Part shown: piece after piece, positions 31,044-38,738 of the stretch
Numbering within the stretch: position 1 is the first letter of the stretch
Layout of the letters: each line of letters opens with the position of its first letter
Assembly: GCF_010093595.1 (NCBI RefSeq)
Contig: NW_022985450.1
Span: 5,260 to 43,997 of the forward strand
Origin: Mytilinidion resinicola
Taxonomy: Eukaryota; Ascomycota; Dothideomycetes; Mytilinidiales; Mytilinidiaceae
DNA length: 38,738 bases
Reading direction: 5' to 3'
Notes under the pieces: model-generated
What the model was told of the DNA's origin: nothing
Database searches by the model: none
What the model saw: only the letters and a program-made list of their open reading frames with translations
Program-made: the position numbers and the translations under genes

Positions 31044-31790
31044 GGCGAGAAATATCGATTGACGAGAGGAGTGGATTGATAATATGAGTTGGCGATGCTC
31101 CCGTTGTAGATATCTGGCCCATATTCCTAACAGTCCTCCGAATAAGCAGCATGTTTCAGTCTCTCAGTCTTCTGAAAGCTTGCCTTAGTTTCGTGCCGAT
31201 CTTCCCCGGCGAAGTAAAAATAATGCAGGCATGCGAGGAGGCGTTGGAGCCTAAGCACGGTACCAAGTGTCCACAAGTTATTTCACTCACCTTGCAAGAG
31301 CTTTCTTTTTTTTCCTAGTCAATTCATTCAGTCAAGCCACAGCGCTTACCCCGCCCGCCGAGAATTTGCGTTGCATGGAGCTTCTGCACCCCAGTCACGC
31401 CAGCTGAACGCGTCCTCGTATTCATGCGCGGGATCGCGGCATCAGGCGACATCGCGCCGCGTTCGTGTTGAGTCATTGTCTGCCCGAAAGCATCGGTCAA
31501 GGGCCCCACACGTCCAATCTCCTGCGAATATACGCGCCTCAATCGGTGTTGACGCCGCTATTGGAGAGAATGGGTGCGGAGAGGCCTTTATGATTACTTA
31601 TCTGGCTCTTGGAAGACGAAATACGAAGGAGACAGGTGATATATAAAGAGGTGGGGATGGCATGCGGGCAGTGAGAGACAAAGCGGCCGGATCGAAAATT
31701 TTTGAAAATTGAAGAACCCCAGCTTGAGTCGAAAGTCATCTTTAAACATAAATTGCACGCCTCGAGACATAGTTCTTTACCTCGAACAAG
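31044..31790. other. intergenic, no gene recognised
   Basis: About 750 bp between the HET and VOC genes. It holds a 13-base pyrimidine run near 31304-31316. No promoter element stands out. Confidence 0.4.
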
Positions 31791-32512
31791 ATGTCTTCCG
31801 AGCATCAAGCGGTCAGCATGCCTAGAGAAGGCGCCCTGTGCTGGGTCGAATTCCTCGCTCATGACGTCCCGAAGCTCAAGGTATGATATTCGACCTATTG
31901 ACCGGAACTTCTTTTCCAAATCATGCAGTGGAGACATTTCTCAAGCTGACCATTCTACACCGAATAGGAGTTCTATTCCGCTCTATTCCCGAATTGGGAC
32001 TTCAAGCCCAACACCGAGGAGTACAAGATTGAGGACATTGCAATGGTTTCCTTCTCAGGCGGATCCGGTAAGTCTCCGAGTATTTCCCAGAGTTGTGATA
32101 CTGTTACTGATTCGAAATGCAGGGCTGAGCGGCGGGATCGTCAAGCTTCCGGCAGACTGCAAGCGTGAGGAGCAGCAGAATGGCGTTGGAACCACATCAT
32201 ACTTCCTCGTAGAGTCGATTGAGGAGGTACGTCGACTTTCATTCGTTTCAGAGTCGTCACTGTATACCTCTCCCGTCTTGTGAAATGCTCTCTTCCAACC
32301 TCCTCCTGTGACCGTGCCCATCCAGCTCGTAGAACTCTGTGACATCGGGACTTCGCTAACACGCTCATCTTCAGACCAAGCCCAAGGTTGAGAGACTTGG
32401 AGGCACTATGTGCCTACCGAAGACAGAGCAAGGGAAGAATGGATGGTTTGCTAACTTCAGAGATCCAGAGGGGAATAGGTTCGGAGTCTATGAAGTCAAT
32501 CGCGCCAACTAG
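31791..32512 (+). CDS. VOC (glyoxalase/dioxygenase fold) protein
   Basis: Four exons, 31791-31880, 31968-32067, 32123-32226 and 32375-32512, give 143 residues. The introns are 87, 55, 148 and all GT-AG. The product is a single vicinal-oxygen-chelate module: WVEFLAHDVPKLKEFYSALFPNWDF at the N terminus, the strand IAMVSFSGG, TTSYFLVESIEETKPKVERLGG, and the closing DPEGNRFGVYEVN. VOC proteins include glyoxalase I, extradiol dioxygenases and bleomycin- or metabolite-binding proteins; one module of this size usually works as a homodimer. The substrate cannot be told, and not all metal ligands of glyoxalase I are evident. Cytosolic. The first ATG of the transcript region, with MSSEHQAVSMP, was chosen as start. 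Confidence 0.88.
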
Positions 32513-32832
32513 TATGAATCGAATGGACCCTATGGGGGGAAAGTGATAGGCAGCCACAAGATAGTTGTTCGAGATGCGTATCATTGGTGCTCTCCGCTGG
32601 TGGTGTGTTCGTTGATGTAAGGTTTGCGATGGAATACTTCCCGAGGTCAAACTAGGTAGCTTTGGGCCGACGAACCGATTAGGACTAGCGCCCATGACCT
32701 CCCACCTTAAATTCATCATTCACTTGCTCCATCACCAATACTTCATCGCAGCCTTCACTGTACACACATGACGACAATTGAAGCACCTACACATGTGTAT
32801 GGTCTGTACTCCATCACTATACAATTCCATGT

Positions 32833-32966
32833 TGCATTTCGAAAGAACGTTTGATAGGTCCCAGCTGATGGGGGGAGTCTGTAGGCGAATCTCAGCCTCG
32901 CACAGTCTTCATGGCATACTTCAACCTTTGCAACGGGCAGGCGACAGTCGACCGTTCATTTCAGGT
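32833..32966 (+). repeat. diverged direct repeat, copy 1 (flanks GFA gene)
   Basis: The segment containing GATAGGTCCCAGCTG...TCTTCATGG matches 34214-34345 in the same orientation. The best part (32853-32915) is roughly 80% identical by eye. The two copies bracket the GFA gene. In one frame both read similar peptides (GGVCRRISASHSLHG and GGVCRQISVLHSLHG), so an ancient coding origin is possible. No transposon hallmarks are seen. Confidence 0.65.
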
Positions 32967-33420
32967 GCGTGGAAGACTCGAAAGGGAGATAGATAGAGCG
33001 CTCGCGATTACTTCCTCAATAGTCTTAGTATGAACAACCTGACCTTGTTCTCTTCTTTTCTAAGATCCCTTCCCCCGTACTCACGTCGTCGACCTCCGTC
33101 CTACTAAGCCAAGAAAATCAAAAGAATCTTCAGACCAACTGTAAAATAAAAGAAAGTACATCCTCTTTCCTCAGTATTTTAGTCAAACCCTGATACTGCC
33201 TACGTCATTCCCACTCCCATCTCCTCAATCAGCACACCACAAAATAGCTCTTCGACCGTTTTAAACCACATGAAGCAAGTCAGGCCCATTCCAAATAACA
33301 TTGTCGATCGATCCGTGCGACCGAAGTGAGGGGTTCCCTAGTGGAATGCGAGATCCACTTTGTTTCGCAGAATGAGGGGTCGGGACGAGCGGTAACGTCC
33401 TGTCTAGGGTTGTACATACT

Positions 33421-33432
33421 TATATATAAAAA
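33421..33432 (+). promoter_or_regulatory. TATA box of the GFA gene
   Basis: TATATATAAAAA, 102 bp upstream of the GFA start codon, followed by a CT-rich stretch. Confidence 0.55.
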
Positions 33433-33533
33433 CCCCACCCCACTTAGGTACTCGCACTCTCGGCAATCTGAGTACCCTGATACTTTCATCTTTTCGATCT
33501 AGCTAAAGAGACTCCTCATTTGATTCGCCCGTC

Positions 33534-34009
33534 ATGGTCACAAAAGGAAGCTGCATGTGCTCGCAAGTCGGGTACGAGTTCACCAGCGAACCCGCGACCA
33601 CTGCCCTCTGCCGTTAGTCATTCCCCCAATCACATATACTCATCCCATCCTTTCCCCTACTAACCACCACACCCCGACAGACTGCACCGACTGCCAAAAA
33701 TGGACCGGCGGCCCCTACACGGCCAACGTTGTCGTCCCGCGCAAAAACTTCACCGTCACCAAGGGCACGCCCAAGACCTACGACGCCATCGGCGCGTCGG
33801 GGAAAGTCAACAAACACTTCTTCTGCGGCAACTGCGGCTCGTCGCTGTACACGGAGCTCGAGATCATGCCCGACGTCGCGTGCGTCAAGAGCGGGTGCCT
33901 GGATGGCGGCGCGAAGGATCATGACATCAAGGTCGAGTTCTATACGAAGGATCGCTTGGGGTATGCGAAGGAGATACCTGGGGCGGAGCAGCTGACGCAT
34001 TTCGGGTGA
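33534..34009 (+). CDS. GFA-family (CENP-V/GFA) zinc protein
   Basis: Exons 33534-33612 and 33681-34009 (68-bp intron, GTTAGT donor, CTAACC branch) give 135 residues. The PF04828 zinc-binding cysteine pattern is complete: GSCMCSQVGYEF at the N terminus, CHCTDCQKWTGGPY across the splice join, and FFCGNCGSSLYTE in the middle. The family was named for glutathione-dependent formaldehyde-activating enzyme, but most fungal members are uncharacterised and may be small carbon-sulfur lyases or glutathione-adduct enzymes. Length matches the family. Cytosolic. An ORF-only start at 33557 would lose the first cysteine pair. The gene sits between two diverged direct repeats. Confidence 0.9.
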
Positions 34010-34213
34010 GGGGAATGAAGGGTGGATGGTATTGTATATACGGGGAGATGGGCGCAATGGAACTCGATTGTTGACTTCTGTCTGATATTCAAGCGTGCGG
34101 ATCCTGGTGAAGACATATGAGGCTTCTCTGTCTTCGATGTGCGAGCCTCATGGGTCAATGATATATCTTATTCGAATTGATGATGGCTGCCTTGAAGGTG
34201 CATGCTACTACGT

Positions 34214-34345
34214 GTCGCACTCGAAGAGATGCGTGATAGGTCCCCAGCTGCAGGAGGCGTCTGCAGGCAGATCTCAGTCTTGCACAGCCTTCATGGAACA
34301 ACTGAGTCTTCTCGCAGCCGTCGAAGAAACGTCCAGTTCAGACTT
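34214..34345 (+). repeat. diverged direct repeat, copy 2
   Basis: Partner of 32833-32966; the core is GATAGGTCCCCAGCTGC through CTTCATGG. It lies about 200 bp downstream of the GFA stop and just upstream of the STAND N-domain relic. Confidence 0.65.
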
Positions 34346-34411
34346 GTCGTCCTTGAGTGCTGCAAAATTCGCGCTGGTTTGTTAGTAAGAGCTTCTTTCC
34401 CTTTCCGAATC

Positions 34412-34579
34412 ATGGTCGTCGCGTTTGGGTGGTCCGCTGGAGATATAGTCGTGGGCATCCGGGTCATGGTCAAGGTCTGCGAGGCCTTCAAAGAGTCGGG
34501 CGGTACTGCCAACAAGTATAAAGAAACTAACGTCTATCCCGGCGTGGCGAGAAACCCCCCGTGCCGAGAAAAACGATGA
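34412..34579 (+). pseudogene. relic of a fungal STAND/NLR N-terminal domain
   Basis: ATG 34412 opens MVVAFGWSAGDIVVGIRVMVKVCEAFKESGG, closely following the opening FGFSVGDFIA...I..V..ALRESGGAS pattern of the N-terminal helical domain found on many fungal STAND/NACHT proteins. After about 40 residues the similarity stops, and the frame ends at 34579 after NVYPGVARNPPCREKR. The full domain is normally about 200 residues, so this is a 5' remnant. It lies 1.1 kb upstream of, and in the same orientation as, the intact NLR, and may be the lost N terminus of a second NLR. Confidence 0.55.
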
Positions 34580-34809
34580 CTTCAAGCAACTCAGAATCTG
34601 TGCACACATCAATATATCCCACAGTTCTGTATAAGTCGTTTGCTGTGGCCACTCCTGAACACTCGGGACCTCTCCCACTAGAAAATTACGGTCGCATCGT
34701 CGCCTTCGCGCCTGATTTGCAGAGAGCATCCTTTCATGGCGTAACAGAATTCCTTCACCACAGCACCACTATCGAGCTCTTATCACTTCTGATGCTCATA
34801 AAAGGGTCT

Positions 34810-34908
34810 TATCCGAGCCTCAGAGCCTCACTATCATACTGGGAAATCGTCATCAGCCTAGTGGCTGCTATCGCACGCAAATTCATTCAAAGTCGCCACG
34901 CCGGCTAG
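34810..34908 (+). pseudogene. 3' end of an unrecognised gene (copy B)
   Basis: The frame ending in TAG 34906-34908 (SYPSLRASLSYWEIVISLVA, then AIARKFIQSRHAG) aligns with copy A at 87-221 at the codon level. The same frame is open from 34561, but no start or family is recognised. It may be the decayed downstream part of the gene whose 5' remnant lies at 34412-34579. Confidence 0.4.
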
Positions 34909-35643
34909 TGCGAAACAGCCTACGTAATCATCACTGTGTAATTTACTTACAGTGGTTGTTAGACCTGTGGCTGTGCGCAGTCTTGGCAAGCGGGCCGACC
35001 TCAGCCCTGCAGCTTTGCGATCCAACTCAACCTTAGCCATGCCTCCGGTCAACCAACTCAACTCTCTGAAAATACCGACAGAATTCGCCGCCTCACAAGA
35101 GGGTGGCCTAAGCGGGTCGGCGCCGTCCCTGTTCTTCCAGGGAGCAACCCACCTCCATCAGCCTATCAGTGAAAGGCGGTATATGCCGCACTTACGAGTT
35201 CCAGCTCTTTCAGCTACTGGCTGCTAGCGCTTGTATTGTTGACGTAGTCGTGTGAGTCTTCCGGTGAGACGAAAACAGCATCATGCAGCCCACTGACAAA
35301 TATTCATGGCCGCAAAAGCAAAAACTGCAGGTGTGCGGCGCTGGCGGGGCTCAGCAGCGTGCCTCGCTCAGGCAACAGCAGCCACCTTCAGGCTCTGAGC
35401 AGTTAAGAAAGCTCATACCCCTCTTGTGAGTTTTTCCGACCTCACTAATGAGCTTCGGCCCGTTCCGCAACACTCACGCCGCTCCGGTTTGGCCGCCATT
35501 AGGCATCAAGACATCCACTTTTTCTTCCACTTCTACTTGAGTCTCTTTCTTTCCCCTTAAACTCAAGTCTCACCGTTTATCCTTGGTGACTATCAAACCA
35601 CCGCCGTACTCGACTGGTGACACAGATAAATATACTATGCGAG
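34909..35643. other. intergenic, NLR upstream region
   Basis: The first 42 bases are shared with 222-272. The rest holds the promoter of the NLR; no TATA box is obvious, but a CT-rich tract precedes the start (35519-35560). Confidence 0.45.
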
Positions 35644-38600
35644 ATGGCCCAACAAGAAGAAATTCCTATGCAAGCAACGCAATCCAGCCCAACCCCTCAG
35701 AGAAATGACACGGACGAGGAATCCGACCTGGAGAAATTCAAGGAGATCCTTCCTGAGGATATAACAGTGGCCATATTCTGTGCTCTCTCATACGAATCCG
35801 TCGCTGTCAAGTACAGCCTAGATGAAGAATTCGAATGCCGTCCAAAGACCATCGGTCCAAGAAGATACGTTTATTCGTTCGGCCGGATTGGAGATCATAA
35901 GGTCGTCATAGCGCGACCTCATAAAATGGGGACCGTGAAGGCTGCCCAATGCGCCGCGACCGTTTGCCAGCAATTTCCAAACGTTCGATTTGCCTTGATG
36001 GTCGGCATCGGGGCCGGTATCCCTAGCCTTCCCAAGCATGACATCCGTCTAGGCGATATCGCCGTCAGCAACCCCCATGAAAATCATCCTGGCGTAATTC
36101 AATATGATTTCGGCAAGTACGAGTCAGATGGAACATTCATCCTGAAAGGGTCGCTCGATAAGCCTCCACCGATCTTGGTTAGCGCAGATGGTTCCTTGGA
36201 AGAGGACGAAATGATGAACAGGACGCCACTCAAGAAGATCCTGAGAAACATCACTAAGCAGCCGCGGTATGTACGACCAAGCGGAGGCGACATTCTCTTT
36301 GATGCAACGTTTCAACATGTCAATAAAGGAGGTGATTGTGGTGAATGTGAAGCATCCAGCGAAAAGAAGATCGTGTTCCGCGCCAAACGTGAGCCTGGGC
36401 AACCTACGGTTCATCGGGGCCTTATACTCTCAGGCAGCGGTGTTGTCAAGAATCCTGAGGATCGGGATCGTCTGCGCCGGGCCCATGACGGCGCACTCTG
36501 CTACGAAATGGAAGCAGCTGGCATTATGGACGAAATTCCTTGCTTAGTAGTCCGAGGAATATGTGACTACGCTGATACTCATAAGCAAGATGGGTGGCAT
36601 CACTATGCCGCGGCCGTCGCTGCAGCCTATAGCAAGGCTATTCTTCTCAAGGTCTATGGTCATGACGTGGAGGAAACGACGAGTATGAAAGAAACAATGG
36701 ATAAACGTGAGTGGGAGAAGCATAATTGGCTTCCGGAGCACAGCTGACGATAAGTTACAGTTGGGGAAAATATAAGCCAAATGGGTAATGCCCTCCACGA
36801 TACTAAAGAAGGTGTGTAACATTAAGCTTAAAATAGATGATTGGTGTATGTGTAAGCGAGGAGTTATATAACGAGAAAGATGAGAGTAGCATTCTACACT
36901 CAATGAAGAATTTACTTCTTTATCTTACTACTTTCTTGCCCTCCTGAATATGGGCCTGCTGTATTCATACGCGTCGGACAAAACCGAAAAATAATGATTA
37001 TTGTGCTTCAGTTTCTAAGAAATTCACAGTTATCAAACGACAAGCTTTAGCAACAGAGCATGACACAGTCCTTGAGTGGCTCACAACAATTGACTACTCT
37101 CCCGATCAGAACTACTATCATAGTAGACAACAACACGGAACGGGCCAATGGTTTCTAGACTCGGCACAATTTCAAGCTTGGTTGAAAACCGATAAACAGA
37201 CATTGTTCTGTCCAGGGATTCCTGGATCGGGGAAGACGTTTATTACGTCCATTGTTATCGACTATCTCCAGACCAACTATGAGAACTCCAACGTTGCATA
37301 CCTGTATTGCAAAGTCAATCAACAAGACCAACAAACACTCGAAGGCTTGTTAGGAAGTACTCTGAAACAATTAGTACGCAAGCAGTTTCCTTTGCCCAAA
37401 ATTGTCGTAGACCTATACGATCAACACAAGGCCAAGCAATCACGGCCAGAACTAACAGAAATCTCAACGGTTTTACGGTCCATCATTTCTCTAGGTTCAA
37501 GATCTTTCATTATCATCGATGCGCTAGACGAATGCCAAAACCACCTCGGGTGCCGAGACGACTTCCTGGAACAAATTTTCACCCTTCAAACCAATGCTAG
37601 AGTAAATATCTTTGCAACTTCTCGACCCGAAGAGGTTCAGACTAAATTCAGCAAGAGCATTGTACGGGAAATTATCGCTACAGACGAAGATATGAAAACA
37701 TACCTGGACGACCAGATATCGTTATGGGAAAAATCACACGAAAGTGATTTGAGCAGCATTCGAAACATGATCAAGACAGAAATAACGAGAGCAGCTGACG
37801 GAATGTAAGTTGGATTCATAAACTTTTCTAAACACAACTAAGCACTGATTACAGGTTTCTGCTTGCGACCCTAAATATGAATGCACTCCAAAGTCAGGAA
37901 ACAGTAAAAGAGGTTGAGGATGCTCTGAAAGATCTTGCCAAGGGCGAAAACAAATTAGACGAGGCTTACGAACAATCAATGAAGAGAGTCACGAGCCAGG
38001 AGCCAAGCCGCATACGACACGCAATAGAGACTCTAAAATGGCTTTTTCATGCCAAACGGCAACTCAACGTTGAAGAGCTCCTAGACGCCCTTGCTATTGA
38101 GCCATCTCAGTCAACGCTGAACAAACGCTACCGTCTCGGAGTCAGAAGACTACTCTCTATGTGCGCCGGACTAGTGAGACTCGATGAAAAGAGCGAAACC
38201 ATCGATTTGATTCACAAGACAACACGGGATTACTTCGACAGAACCAAAGAAACTTGGTTTCCAGATGCAGAATCTAACATTACGACTCTTTGCGTTACCT
38301 ACCTCTCATTTGATGAATTTAAGAGCGGGTTCTGTCAAACAAACGACGAGTTTGAGGAACGCCTGCGGTCAAATCCGTTCTATCACTACGCCGCAAACAA
38401 CTGGGGACTTCATGCTCGCGAAGCTTTGGAGGAAGTCATACGCTTTCTAAAGTGCAACACAAAGGTTGAAGGGTCGAGCCAGGCTATGCTCGCTCGGAAA
38501 CGGTATGCATATGATGGTTTGTACAGTCAAAGAGTAGCAAAGCACATAAGAGGAGCTCATCTTACGGCATATTTTGGACTAGACGCAATAATGAAAACCT

Positions 38601-38738
38601 TACTTGAAGATGGTATCGACGTCGAGTCGAAGGATTCCTTTCGTCGGACGCCGCTGTCGTGGGCGGCGGGGAACGGGCACGAGGCGGTGGTCGAGCTGCT
38701 GCTGGCGACGGGCAAGGTCGAGGTCGACTCCAAGGACA
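35644..38738 (+). CDS. PNP_UDP-NACHT-ankyrin NLR (partial, 3' end off window)
   Basis: Exons 35644-36706, 36761-36811, 37012-37804 and 37855 onward encode 930 residues within the window. The introns are 54, 200 and 50 bp. Domain order: a purine nucleoside phosphorylase-like domain (about 37-345; DITVAIFCALSYESVAV, ALMVGIGAGIP, YEMEAAGIMD, RGICDYADTHK); a linker with LEWLTTIDYSPDQN and GTGQWFLDS; a NACHT NTPase with Walker A GIPGSGKT (440-447) and Walker B FIIIDALDEC; a winged-helix-like region; then ankyrin repeats (RRTPLSWAAGNGHEAVVELLL). Such proteins are fungal counterparts of animal and plant NLR immune receptors: ankyrins sense, NACHT oligomerises, and the PNP domain is the effector. Start 35644 (MAQQEE) is the first ATG in frame. 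GC content jumps where the ankyrin repeats begin. Confidence 0.9.

Larger units (their letters stand above)
32513..33533. other. intergenic with repeat copy 1 and the GFA promoter
   Basis: About 1 kb with no gene. It includes a dispersed repeat copy (32833-32966) and the GFA TATA box, listed separately. Confidence 0.45.

Overview
The window looks like nuclear DNA of a filamentous ascomycete (Pezizomycotina); the class cannot be fixed from the sequence alone. The grounds are genes split by short GT-AG introns (about 47-200 bp, many near 54 bp, often with CTAAC-like branch sites) and families typical of these fungi: HET domain, NACHT/ankyrin NLR, fungal rhodopsin-fold (SAT4-like) membrane proteins, LaeA-like methyltransferase, DUF2235, MYND and GFA proteins. 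All exon structures were worked out by eye from splice signals, reading frame and family similarity.

Layout. 1-2.0 kb: a 9-bp minisatellite, the 3' end of an unrecognised gene, and a decayed gene that resembles the hydrolase domain of fungal NLR-type proteins followed by membrane segments. 3.0-7.5 kb: three tandem paralogues of an unrecognised family, all on the minus strand. The first has lost its acidic tail to a 432-bp MITE, the second is intact, and the third carries one in-frame stop. 8.5 kb: a tRNA-Gly(UCC) gene whose anticodon loop is split by a 54-bp GT-AG insert. 9.3-12.3 kb: a DUF2235 hydrolase converging on an FAD monooxygenase. 13.1-16.7 kb: a five-exon rhodopsin-fold gene, divergent from a metallo-beta-lactamase gene broken by a 19-bp tandem duplication. 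16.7-18.0 kb: a degenerate satellite with a period of about 160 bp. 18.1-22.5 kb: a MYND-finger gene and a second rhodopsin-fold gene. 22.5-24.5 kb: no gene recognised. 24.5-28.1 kb: a nine-exon methyltransferase and a GH64 beta-1,3-glucanase. 28.9-34.0 kb: a HET-domain gene, a VOC (glyoxalase-fold) gene and a GFA gene. 34.2-38.7 kb: remnants of a STAND N-terminal domain, then the first 930 residues of a PNP_UDP-NACHT-ankyrin NLR that runs off the window.

How the genes relate. This is an accessory-type region, not one pathway. The HET gene, the NLR and the NLR-like relics belong to classes involved in fungal non-self recognition. The monooxygenase, LaeA-like methyltransferase, rhodopsin-fold and VOC genes are common around secondary-metabolism loci, but no backbone synthase is present. 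Decay is visible throughout: C-to-T type stops, a MITE, a tandem-duplication frameshift and diverged repeats. The most unusual items are the split tRNA-Gly gene, the three-member family remodelled by a MITE, and the 160-bp satellite.
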